A DNA stretch of 10,275 nt, taken from an uncultured Mailhella sp. GTDB lineage: Bacteria; Desulfobacterota; Desulfovibrionia; Desulfovibrionales; Desulfovibrionaceae. How positions within the stretch are numbered: position 1 is the stretch's first letter; each line of letters starts with the position of its first letter. The notes below the pieces were generated by a model. The model worked only from the letters and a program-made list of their open reading frames with translations. It had not been told where the DNA came from and searched no databases. This document shows, piece after piece, positions 1 through 6,532 of this stretch. The position numbers were made by a program, and so were the translations under genes. Location of the stretch: positions 1-10,275 of the forward strand of contig CAJJMX010000048.1 of NCBI GenBank assembly GCA_905192935.1. Reading direction: 5' to 3'.

Positions 1-1
1 C

Positions 2-304
2 AAGGCGGCCGACGAGCTCAAGGCCCTTGCGGGCGACACGCAGGCCTGGCAGATGGAAGGCGGCCTTAACGGCTGGATGAAGGAAGGGCTGCCGGTACGG
101 CACGAGAAAACGGTCATGCCGCTGTTCAGACAGATCCAGATAGGCGCAGGTTCTCTTGTGCTTGTCGGCATACTGGGCAGCTGGGTCTGGCATCCCATGT
201 TCTGGCTTTCCGCCTTTGTGGGGGCCGGTCTGGTATTTGCAGGCGTCACGGGCTTCTGCGGTCTCGGACTTCTGCTTGCGAAGATGCCGTGGAACAGACG
301 CTGA
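2..304 (+). CDS. Rhodanese-like/DUF2892 inner-membrane protein (YgaP-type), 3' part only
   Basis: The reading frame is open from base 2 to the stop at 302-304, so only the last 100 residues are present and the start lies outside the window. The first ~30 residues look like the end of a rhodanese domain (WQMEGGLNGWMKEGLPV, compare the family's GG-x-x-x-W-x-x-x-G-x-P ending). A DUF2892 membrane module follows: two hydrophobic segments (GSLVLVGILGSWVW and the WLSAFVGAGLVFAGVTGFCG region) and the ending LLAKMPWNR. This order and ending match E. coli YgaP, a membrane-anchored sulfurtransferase. The catalytic cysteine of the rhodanese domain would lie upstream, so activity cannot be judged here. 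An internal ATG at 53 is in frame but would cut into the rhodanese fold. A strong hairpin follows 23 bases after the stop. Confidence 0.85.
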   Translation, partial: KAADELKALAGDTQAWQMEGGLNGWMKEGLPVRHEKTVMPLFRQIQIGAGSLVLVGILGSWVWHPMFWLSAFVGAGLVFAGVTGFCGLGLLLAKMPWNRR

Positions 305-327
305 GCGACATGGTGTGAGAGCTGTGT

Positions 328-355
328 GAAACGCCGGGAATTTTCCCGGCGTTTC
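328..355 (+). terminator. Rho-independent-type hairpin after the rhodanese gene
   Basis: A perfect inverted repeat: GAAACGCCGGGAA at 328-340 pairs with TTCCCGGCGTTTC at 343-355. In practice this gives at least 11 bp with an AATTTT loop. The run after it is only CTTAT, so the T-tract is weak, although the stem itself ends in GTTTC. It lies 23 bases after the rhodanese stop and about 95 bases past the end of the convergent MFS gene, so it may stop transcription from both sides. Bidirectional use is inference. Confidence 0.75.
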
Positions 356-448
356 CTTATGCGGGGATGTGTGCTTTGGCGGATGCCCGTATGGCCTGTC
401 GTGTCAGCGTTTCGTTACGATCGACGCTGCGGAGTTTTCCATCGTGCG

Positions 449-1597
449 TTATTTTTGTTTTGTTCTGAAGAGAAGGGATCCGGCGGCAAGGACAAGGCAT
501 GCAGCAACCACGAGAAGCAGTGCGTTTTCCAGTCCCCGGGCCTGGGCGATGAAGCCGAGCGCCGGAGGGAAGAGCAAAAGTCCGCTGTAGGAAAGGATGG
601 AAACGACGGCGCTGGCTCTTCCTGCACTGATGCCGGGATATCTGCCTGCGCGGCTGAAGAGTATGGGAACGATGGGAGAGAGGCCCGCTCCCATGAGAGC
701 GTATCCGGCAAGGCATGCGGCCGGATACGGGGACAGCAGGACAAAAACCATGCCGCCGAGAGCCAGAAGTGAGCCGCCGAGCATGAGGGTGAAGTCGCTT
801 ATCATTCGGCGCAGACCGTCGCCGAAAAGCCGGCACAGTACGGTGGTGATGGAAAATGCCGCGAACACGAGCGCTGCCGTATGCTCGTCTGCATCCTTGA
901 CGGTGAAAAGCAGCAGACTTCCCCATTCTGCCACTGAGCCTTCTGAGGCATAGGCGAGCATGGCAAAAAGGCCGCAGGCGATGACAAACGGAGGAAGAGC
1001 CCGGGAGGCGGTCTTCGGCAGGGAAGCGGATGATGAGGGCAGATCTTCCATGAGATGAGGTGCGGCCCATGGACGAGGCAGCGCGTAGAGCGCAAGGACG
1101 CAGACGGCGTTGATGAAGGGACTCAGTTCCAGTGCGGCGAAAAGAGAGCCTGAGAGCGCTCCCATGACGCCGCCGAAGCTGTAGGACGCATGCATGAAGG
1201 ACATGCACGAGGTGCGGTAGCGTTTTTCTATCTGTATTCCCTGGGTATTCATGGCCACATCCACAAGCGACATGCTTGCGCCCGTAAGCAGGCATCCTGC
1301 GCCGAGCTGAAGAGGCGTTGTGGTCAGACAGCACAGAGGAATGGTGATGACAAGAATCAGGGAAGATTTTTGCAGAATGAGACGACTTCCCCAGCGGGCG
1401 ATGAGGCGTCCGCTGCAGAACAGCGCCGCGAGACTGGAGAGTCCGATGCAGAGCATAAGAAGTCCTATCTGAGATTCGTCGGCTCCGGTCTGCATTTTCA
1501 GAGCGGGCAGTCTCGAAGTCAGGAGACCGTAGGCTAGCCCTGGACAGAGAAAGAAATACGCGCAGCTGGCACGGGATACGGAAAAGTCGGTCATCAT
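449..1597 (-). CDS. MFS transporter, YbjJ-like
   Basis: Encodes a 382-residue, highly hydrophobic protein with about twelve predicted membrane segments, the usual size for a major facilitator carrier. Near the N-terminus it has FLCPGLAYGLLTSRLPALK, and in the central part EGSVAEWGSLLL. Both resemble E. coli YbjJ, whose subfamily carries PGL...RTPA and EGSANDW at the same places. The first half also has the loop-type motif GRLIARWGSRLI, typical of the cytoplasmic loop between helices 2 and 3. The substrate is unknown; export of a toxic or excess metabolite is the likely role because of the neighbouring regulator. Two ATG codons are adjacent (1597 and 1594). An AAGGA ribosome site lies 4 bases before the first and 7 before the second, so the second may be the true start. 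It is transcribed away from the MerR gene, probably under its control. Confidence 0.85.
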   Translation of the reverse strand: MMTDFSVSRASCAYFFLCPGLAYGLLTSRLPALKMQTGADESQIGLLMLCIGLSSLAALFCSGRLIARWGSRLILQKSSLILVITIPLCCLTTTPLQLGAGCLLTGASMSLVDVAMNTQGIQIEKRYRTSCMSFMHASYSFGGVMGALSGSLFAALELSPFINAVCVLALYALPRPWAAPHLMEDLPSSSASLPKTASRALPPFVIACGLFAMLAYASEGSVAEWGSLLLFTVKDADEHTAALVFAAFSITTVLCRLFGDGLRRMISDFTLMLGGSLLALGGMVFVLLSPYPAACLAGYALMGAGLSPIVPILFSRAGRYPGISAGRASAVVSILSYSGLLLFPPALGFIAQARGLENALLLVVAACLVLAAGSLLFRTKQK

Positions 1598-1635
1598 GTT
1601 TTCCTTGAGGCGTTTTCGGACCGGGCGGGATGAGA

Positions 1636-1664
1636 TTGCGTCCGATAGTTCTCAACCGTAAACT
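1636..1664 (+). promoter_or_regulatory. Candidate promoter for the MerR gene
   Basis: TTGCGT (1636-1641) and TAAACT (1659-1664) are separated by 17 bases on the plus strand, an acceptable sigma-70 arrangement with three and four matches to consensus. Transcription would begin near 1671, inside the palindrome, so a bound regulator would repress its own gene. The boxes are imperfect, so this is a moderate to weak call. Confidence 0.35.
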
Positions 1665-1685
1665 GTTGGGTAACCCAAGGGTCAA
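1655..1685 (-). promoter_or_regulatory. MerR-type promoter for the MFS gene
   Basis: Read on the minus strand, a -35 box TTGACC (1685-1680) is followed by exactly 19 bases and a -10-like TACGGT (1660-1655). Promoters switched on by MerR-family activators typically have this overlong 19-20 base spacer, with the operator inside it. The -10 box is weak, as often seen in activator-dependent promoters. The MFS start lies about 58 bases downstream. A link to the adjacent MerR gene is inference from position and architecture. Confidence 0.6.
1666..1678. promoter_or_regulatory. Likely MerR operator (13-base palindrome)
   Basis: TTGGGT-A-ACCCAA is a perfect 6+1+6 inverted repeat, lying inside the 19-base spacer of the leftward promoter and just before the MerR start codon. 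Its place is that expected for a MerR dimer, which twists the spacer to align the promoter boxes. It also lies just downstream of a candidate rightward promoter, so the same site could allow autoregulation. Confidence 0.6.
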
Positions 1686-1695
1686 GGAAAAAGAC

Positions 1696-2523
1696 ATGAA
1701 AAGAAAATCTTTTTTGAATACGGGAGAGTTCGCCCGCGTATGCCGCACGACCAGAGAAACGATTCTTCACTACGACAGAAAAGGGCTTCTTGTTCCCGAT
1801 CATGTGTCTGAAAACGGCTATAGGCGCTATCGTCCGAAGCAGTTTTTCGACTTTGACATCATTTCTCTTCTGAAGGAAACGGGCAGTACTCTGGAGGAAA
1901 TACGCAGATACAGGGAAGGCTGCGGGCAGGAGGGCTATCTCGAGCTTGTCACCGGACGCATTGCCGTGCTGGAAAAGGAGCAGGAGCGCCTTGCCCACCG
2001 GCTTTCCATGCTGAAGAAACTGGCTGATCTGGGCAGGGAAGCGCTTGTTTCCGAATATGACCGTATTTTTTTCGAGAAAAGAAAGGCAACGCGCATTCTT
2101 GTCTATCCGGTAGACTCGGACAAGATCACCGACCTGGAATCAAGTGTGGAATGTTATTCCGAGTGCCTCATGAAGAGCCTCATGGATGGGAACGCCATCG
2201 ATCCGCCGCTTGGTGTGATCATTCCCGGGAAGTATGCTTCGGAAGGAACATTTCGCATATGCAGCATTTTTACCGCGGCATGGGGTACGGGGCTGGAGCA
2301 CTCCGTGGAAGTGGAAGAAGGGGAATATGCCTGCTTCTTCCACAGAGGGGGAGTGCAGAGCCATGCACGGGCTTTTTCCCGCATGATGAAGGAACTTGAG
2401 AAGATGGGGGTTCTTCCGTGCGGAGACGTGTACGCCTATGACCAGATGAACTACGTGCTTGCCTGCGGGGAGGATGAATATGTGGCGAGGTATGTCGTGC
2501 GTGTGAAGAGACAAAGCGCATGA
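1696..2523 (+). CDS. MerR-family regulator with BmrR/GyrI-like effector domain
   Basis: Encodes a 275-residue transcription regulator. Residues 6-75 form a MerR winged helix-turn-helix: NTGEFARVCRTTRETILHYDRKGLL followed by GYRRYRPKQF and the TLEEIRRY helix. Residues ~85-112 form the dimerising coiled coil (RIAVLEKEQERLAHRLSMLKKL). Residues ~130-272 look like an effector-binding domain of the BmrR/GyrI type, seen in GEYACFFHRGG and the GDVYAYD segment near the end. That domain binds hydrophobic or cationic drugs in BmrR; the ligand here is unknown. There is no C-terminal cysteine set typical of metal-sensing MerR proteins. The ATG at 1696 is preferred over an in-frame ATG at 1630: it has AAGGAA six bases upstream, the HTH begins just after it, and the longer form would cover the divergent promoter. 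The gene is divergent from the MFS gene, which is its probable target. Confidence 0.87.
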   Translation: MKRKSFLNTGEFARVCRTTRETILHYDRKGLLVPDHVSENGYRRYRPKQFFDFDIISLLKETGSTLEEIRRYREGCGQEGYLELVTGRIAVLEKEQERLAHRLSMLKKLADLGREALVSEYDRIFFEKRKATRILVYPVDSDKITDLESSVECYSECLMKSLMDGNAIDPPLGVIIPGKYASEGTFRICSIFTAAWGTGLEHSVEVEEGEYACFFHRGGVQSHARAFSRMMKELEKMGVLPCGDVYAYDQMNYVLACGEDEYVARYVVRVKRQSA

Positions 2524-2548
2524 GAGGAGCTGAACAGCATCGTCCGCG

Positions 2549-3481
2549 TCATCTCAGCGTGGGGTCGAGCCTGTCGCGCAGCCAGTCGCCCAGAATGCAG
2601 GCGGAAAGCGTCACGCAGAAGATGACCGTGCCGGGGGCGACGGATATCCACCAGGCGTTGATGAGATAATTGCGGCCTTCGCCAAGCATGGCTCCGAGGC
2701 TGGTCAGCGGCGGCTGTATGCCGAGTCCGAGAAAGCTGAGCGAGGATTCGAGCAGAACGGTGCTCGGAAAATTGAGCGTGAACTGAACGATGAGCACGCC
2801 GGCGATGTTGGGAAGAATGTGCCGAAGATAGATGCGCAGCGGCGAGGCTCCCATGGCGCTCACGGCGGCCACATAGCCTCGGGCCGAGGCCGAGCGGGCC
2901 AGTCCCCGGGTGAATCTGGCGAAGCGTTCCCAGCCGTTCAGTCCCATGACGGCGACAAACAGGCCGAGACTGTTGCCGAGAAAGGCCAGAACGGCCAGGG
3001 CGATGAGCACGAAGGGCATGGAGGCCTGAAAGTCCACCATCATCATGATGATTTCATCGGTCCAGCCCTTTTTGTGCGCGGCAAGAAAGCCCAGAAGCGT
3101 GCCGATCGTACAGGAGATGAGCGTTCCTGCGAAGGCGACGAGCAGACTGATGCGCACGGCGTAGAGCAGGCGTGAGAAAATGTCTCTGCCGAGGAAGTCC
3201 GTGCCCAGAAGACCGGATTTGCCGCCCATCCATACGGGAGGACTGAGTCTGGCGGCAAGGTCCTGCGCGGCGTATCCCGCGGGGGCGAGCTGTTCGGCAA
3301 ACAGGCCGCACAGAAAGAGCGCGGAAAGCAGGAAGGCGCTCAGGACGACGAGCAGAGGATAGCGCACCGGAGGCCTGAAGGAAAAGTTGTCGGAAGGAGC
3401 GCCGGAAGAGCCGAAGGCTTCGGGGGCCTGGGAGGAAGGATTCACAGAAGCGGCGGATGTCGCGCCGGAAATGCTGTTCAT
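2549..3481 (-). CDS. ABC importer permease, DppC/OppC type
   Basis: Encodes a 310-residue inner-membrane permease subunit of a peptide/opine-class importer. After one N-terminal helix (~41-62), the family's block LGTDFLGRDIFSRLLYAVR (92-110) is present. Further membrane segments follow, with the EAA coupling loop at about 204-225 (VAAVSAMGASPLRIYLRHILPN), which docks onto the ATPase. The protein ends in GDWLRDRLDP, usual for DppC. The start at 3481 is chosen because AAGGA lies 7 bases upstream and it begins 13 bases after the dppB-like stop. An in-frame upstream ATG at 3532 would add 17 residues and overlap the previous gene by 38 bases. Residues 1-~38 are rich in Ser, Ala and Pro and probably disordered in the cytoplasm. 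It is the last gene of the operon; no clear terminator follows in the 25 bases before the convergent MerR gene ends. Confidence 0.92.
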   Translation of the reverse strand: MNSISGATSAASVNPSSQAPEAFGSSGAPSDNFSFRPPVRYPLLVVLSAFLLSALFLCGLFAEQLAPAGYAAQDLAARLSPPVWMGGKSGLLGTDFLGRDIFSRLLYAVRISLLVAFAGTLISCTIGTLLGFLAAHKKGWTDEIIMMMVDFQASMPFVLIALAVLAFLGNSLGLFVAVMGLNGWERFARFTRGLARSASARGYVAAVSAMGASPLRIYLRHILPNIAGVLIVQFTLNFPSTVLLESSLSFLGLGIQPPLTSLGAMLGEGRNYLINAWWISVAPGTVIFCVTLSACILGDWLRDRLDPTLR

Positions 3482-3494
3482 GACGTTGTCCTTG

Positions 3495-4430
3495 TCAGTT
3501 TCCTCTCCTTTCGGAGCGGATGCGGGGATCAAGCCAGCCGTAGGCCATGTCCACGAGCAGATTGCAGAGTATCATGCTGGCCGCGATGATGAGAACGATG
3601 GTCTGGACCACGGCAAGGTCGCGGTAGTTGACCGACTGAACGAGAAGCCGTCCTATGCCGGGCCATGCGAATACCGTTTCCGTGACCAGCGCGCCGCCGA
3701 TGACGGCTCCGAGCTGAAGGCCGAGCACGGTGATGACGGGGATGGCGGCGTTGGGCAGCACATGACCGAAAATGAGTCTCGGCATGGAAAGGCCCTTGGC
3801 CCGTGCGGCCGTGACGAAGGGCTGTCCCAGCACGTCGAGCACGGCGGTGCGGGTGAAGCGCGCCACGATGCCCGCCGTGGCCGTGCCCAGAGTTATCACG
3901 GGCATGATGAGATGCTCGGGCGTGGCGGAGCCGGAACTCGGCAGCAGGCGCAGCTTGAGCGAGAAGAGCAGAATGAGCAGTATGCCGAGAAAGAAGTTCG
4001 GCATGCTGTAGCCCATGACGCTGACGGATGTGGCCAGCCTGTCGAGAAAGGTGTTTCTGCGGAAGGCCGCGCACAGTCCGAGAGGAATGCCGAGGCATAC
4101 GGAAAGCGCAAAGGAGCACAGTCCGAGTCTGAGCGTTGCGGGAATGCGTTCCGTCACCACTTCCAGAGCCGGTCGGGAGTCACGGAAGGAATAGCCGAGG
4201 TCTCCGTGCCCCACGCTGATGAGATATTTTGCGAACTGTTCGGGAAGCGGACGGTCCAGTCCCCAGGCCGTGCGGTAGGCATCCTTGACTTCCTGCGGAA
4301 CGTCGTCGGAAAACATGACTTCCGTGGGATCTCCGGAAATGCGGAGGATGAGAAAGGTGAACGTGACCACAAGAAACATGGTCAGAAGAGCGCGCAGCGT
4401 TTTTCGCAGTATGAAGACAAGCATGGTCAC
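3495..4430 (-). CDS. ABC importer permease, DppB/OppB type
   Basis: Encodes a 311-residue membrane permease that pairs with the DppC-like subunit downstream. The N-terminus (FILRKTLRALLTMFLVVTFTFLILRISGDP) is the classic first helix of this family. A periplasmic stretch with GLDRPLPEQFAKYL and GDLGYSFRDSRP follows, then the EAA loop at about 206-227 (VTAARAKGL to HVLPN), the ETVFAWPGIGRLL block (251-263) and the C-terminal DPRIR. The size is normal. The start is uncertain: GTG at 4430 overlaps the preceding stop (ATGTGA), while ATG at 4424 begins the protein two residues later. AGAGG lies 4 bases before the first and 10 before the second. Either way, translation is probably coupled to the upstream phosphodiesterase gene. 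Having the permeases last, after the ATPases and two enzymes, differs from the common A-B-C-D-F order. Confidence 0.92.
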   Translation of the reverse strand: MTMLVFILRKTLRALLTMFLVVTFTFLILRISGDPTEVMFSDDVPQEVKDAYRTAWGLDRPLPEQFAKYLISVGHGDLGYSFRDSRPALEVVTERIPATLRLGLCSFALSVCLGIPLGLCAAFRRNTFLDRLATSVSVMGYSMPNFFLGILLILLFSLKLRLLPSSGSATPEHLIMPVITLGTATAGIVARFTRTAVLDVLGQPFVTAARAKGLSMPRLIFGHVLPNAAIPVITVLGLQLGAVIGGALVTETVFAWPGIGRLLVQSVNYRDLAVVQTIVLIIAASMILCNLLVDMAYGWLDPRIRSERRGN

Positions 4431-5785
4431 ATCGCCTCTGCATCGGCAAAAAGTTCCGAGAGTACCCGTCCCTGCATCCGTTCCGGCACGGGCACGCCGA
4501 GCATCGTGAGCACCGTGGGCGCGATGTCCGGCAGTGCGGAGGGCTTCGTGCTTTCGCAGCGCGGGCGAACAAGATGCCCTCCGGCGAGAAGAAGCGGGTT
4601 CATTTCCCTTGTCTGATGTCCTCCGTGAAAGCCGATCTTCACGGAACCTGCGGGGGCGGCCGGACCGCCGTCCGCTCCGGCCAGCGTGAACCGTATCTGA
4701 GGACCGAGGGGATGGCCGCAGCGCACGCCTTCAAGGGCGGTCACGCCCGGAACGGGAAATTTCCGGAGCAGGGCCTCGGCAAGGAAGACTTCATGACAAG
4801 TGGGTTTCAGGGCTTCGAGCAGGGCGCGGAGAGGCCTTTCGGCACAGGGACCGTCCATTCTGGCGTGTCCGCTGCAGGCGTTCAGTATGCGGAATGTTGA
4901 ACCGTCCATGCCGGCCGTGATCATCTGACCGTCTTCGGAAGTTCGGACCTCGAATCCGGCCCGGCGCAGGATCGCAGGAATGTCCTGATGCGTCTCTGCG
5001 TCGTCCATGCCGTGGTCGGCCATGAAGAAAAGCTGCCATCCGAGTTCGCGCCCCTTCTTGTCCCACCAGTCGAGGACCCGGCCGCACTGCTCGTCGATGC
5101 TTGAAAGCGCGCTGTCGTGCTGTCTGCTCCGTGTCCCGAAAAGGTGTCCGGCCATGTCCGGTTCGGGAAGCCAGCAGAGCGCGACATCGGGCGAGGCCGA
5201 GTCGAGAAGGCCGAGCAGCACGGAAACGGTGTAGGCCATAAGTTCGGGAGCATAGGTCCCGTCCGGCGCATGCACGGCGGGAACAGGGCCGAAGCGTCGC
5301 ACCATGCTCTCGTAACTTCCGTCCGGCGTGCACAGCTTCGGCGTGCGCACGGCCAGCCGCGTGTGGCCGAGCTCTTCGGCGTTCCAGTCGAGAAGGCTGC
5401 AGCAGCCGTCCGAGGCGGCCCCCACGGAAAGAAGCGTCCGTCCTGCCGCGGCAAGGGCTCTTCCGAGATCGGGAACGGCCGAAGCGCAGGGCGCAAGATC
5501 GCGCAGACGCTTCTTCCACTCCCGCAGATCTTCGGGAAGACCGCTGTTGAAAAGATGGCCGTCCGGGGGAAGAAACTGATAGTTGGCCGTTACGCCGTGC
5601 CGTTCCGGCCAGCAGCCGCTTACCAGGGAAGAGGCGCATACCCGTGTTTCACTGGGAAACACGGAGCGCGCACGGGGCACGCACGCCCATTCACGGGCAA
5701 AGCGTTGCAGATTCGGGGTGAGTTCTTCACTCAGCATGTCGCTGCCGAAGGCGTCCAGCACCATGAGGAGAACGCGGGTCTTCAT
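4427..5785 (-). CDS. Alkaline phosphatase superfamily phosphodiesterase (nucleotide pyrophosphatase-like)
   Basis: Encodes a 452-residue enzyme of the type I phosphodiesterase/nucleotide pyrophosphatase family. The expected two-metal site is complete: D11 (LLMVLDAFG), nucleophile T47 in FPSETRVCASSLVSGCWPERHGVTAN, D210 and H214 (PDMAGH), D257-H258 (FFMADHGM), and H387 (GFHGGHQ). Members split phosphodiester or phosphomonoester bonds through a phospho-threonine intermediate; the substrate cannot be read from sequence. No signal peptide is visible, because the first strand of the fold starts at residue 4, so it should act in the cytoplasm. The start at 5785 has a strong GGAGGGG seven bases upstream and overlaps the GDPD stop (ATGA). 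A longer in-frame start at 6088 would only translate the GDPD gene in the wrong frame. It is placed between a second phosphodiesterase and the importer permeases, so it probably acts on the imported compound or on a product of GDPD. Confidence 0.85.
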   Translation of the reverse strand: MKTRVLLMVLDAFGSDMLSEELTPNLQRFAREWACVPRARSVFPSETRVCASSLVSGCWPERHGVTANYQFLPPDGHLFNSGLPEDLREWKKRLRDLAPCASAVPDLGRALAAAGRTLLSVGAASDGCCSLLDWNAEELGHTRLAVRTPKLCTPDGSYESMVRRFGPVPAVHAPDGTYAPELMAYTVSVLLGLLDSASPDVALCWLPEPDMAGHLFGTRSRQHDSALSSIDEQCGRVLDWWDKKGRELGWQLFFMADHGMDDAETHQDIPAILRRAGFEVRTSEDGQMITAGMDGSTFRILNACSGHARMDGPCAERPLRALLEALKPTCHEVFLAEALLRKFPVPGVTALEGVRCGHPLGPQIRFTLAGADGGPAAPAGSVKIGFHGGHQTREMNPLLLAGGHLVRPRCESTKPSALPDIAPTVLTMLGVPVPERMQGRVLSELFADAEAM

Positions 5786-6507
5786 GCCGTGACCCCTCCA
5801 TTCGGACACGGGCCGAGAAGCGCGGGATCGTTGAGCAGCACGGCCGCGGCTCCAAGCTGCCGCAGACAGGCGATGCGGGGAAGGGTGATGTCGCCGCATC
5901 CCTGTTCCCGGGCTCCGGCCATGACCCAGAAGGGACGGCCTTCGGCAAGACGCACGAGACGCGGATCGGCAGTGAGGTCTTCCTCCCAGAAGCGGACTAT
6001 GGTGCCGCCTGCGGCGTAGAAGTCGGGGATTTCCCCGGTATGGGCAAGAAAGCCGAGAATGGGACGCTTCGAGTCCATCTTTCTCCATTCCTTCACCTGT
6101 GAGGTGCAGCGCAGCCCCAGGGTGACGGTGTTGTCGGGCACGGCCATGGAGGCAAGAAGAGCGTGTATTTTCGGCAGTGCGTCCTGCGCCTTCACGTCGA
6201 GCAGCAGGCTGCCTCTGCGTTCAAGAGCCAGGGCAAGCGCTTCTTCAAGCAGGCAGAGCTCGCGGCCGGCGTCGCTGAGCGTCTGCCGTATGTCGGAAAG
6301 AGGCGTTCTGGCCACGGATTTTTCCGAGCGGGCCAGCCGTTCCAGAGAGGCGTCGTGCAGGCATACGGGCACGCCGTCCGAGGAAAGGCGCACGTCGGTT
6401 TCCACGGCCAGCACGCCGAAGTCGTAGGCGGCCGCAAAGGCGGCGAGGGTGTTCTCGGGAAAACGGGCGGAATAGCCCCGATGGGCTATGGGAAGGGGAA
6501 GATGCAT
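5782..6507 (-). CDS. Glycerophosphodiester phosphodiesterase family protein (UgpQ-like)
   Basis: Encodes a 241-residue TIM-barrel enzyme, near the size of E. coli UgpQ. The catalytic signature is clear: H9-R10 and E18-N19 (AHRGYSARFPENT), E36 and D38 (AVETDVRL), then H51-D52 (DGVPVCLHD). The usual third metal ligand is a Glu in an E-x-K motif; here it is D104 in LLLDVKA. The C-terminal LGAAAVLLNDPALL corresponds to the last barrel strand. Family members cut glycerophosphodiesters to glycerol-3-phosphate and an alcohol, and relatives such as AccF cut sugar phosphodiesters. There is no signal peptide, so it is probably cytoplasmic. The start at 6507 is chosen because the barrel begins just after it; its ribosome site (AGAGAA) is weak. 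The upstream ATPase gene ends 25 bases before, and the next gene overlaps the stop by ATGA. An in-frame start at 6873 would overlap the ATPase gene and is rejected. Confidence 0.88.
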   Translation of the reverse strand: MHLPLPIAHRGYSARFPENTLAAFAAAYDFGVLAVETDVRLSSDGVPVCLHDASLERLARSEKSVARTPLSDIRQTLSDAGRELCLLEEALALALERRGSLLLDVKAQDALPKIHALLASMAVPDNTVTLGLRCTSQVKEWRKMDSKRPILGFLAHTGEIPDFYAAGGTIVRFWEEDLTADPRLVRLAEGRPFWVMAGAREQGCGDITLPRIACLRQLGAAAVLLNDPALLGPCPNGGVTA

Positions 6508-6532
6508 GATGGTTTTCTCTGAAGAATGGTTT

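Noticed and set aside
400..425. Possible hairpin after the MFS gene (CAGCGT ... ACGCTG on the minus strand)
   Set aside because: It has only six base pairs around a 13-base loop and no T-run, so it was not called a terminator.
357..1748. A 463-codon minus-strand frame overlapping the MFS gene
   Set aside because: Its product is rich in Arg, His and Ser with no domain, and it is a frame-shifted shadow of the MFS transporter, which has clear membrane segments.
3387..4616. A 409-codon plus-strand frame opposite the DppB/DppC genes
   Set aside because: It is highly charged and glycine-rich with no family features, and it runs antisense across three well-supported genes.
5786..6088. N-terminal extension of the phosphodiesterase to a start at 6088
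   Set aside because: The extra 101 residues are an Arg/Ser/Pro-rich translation of the GDPD gene in the wrong frame. The start at 5785 has a strong ribosome site and directly precedes the first strand of the enzyme fold.
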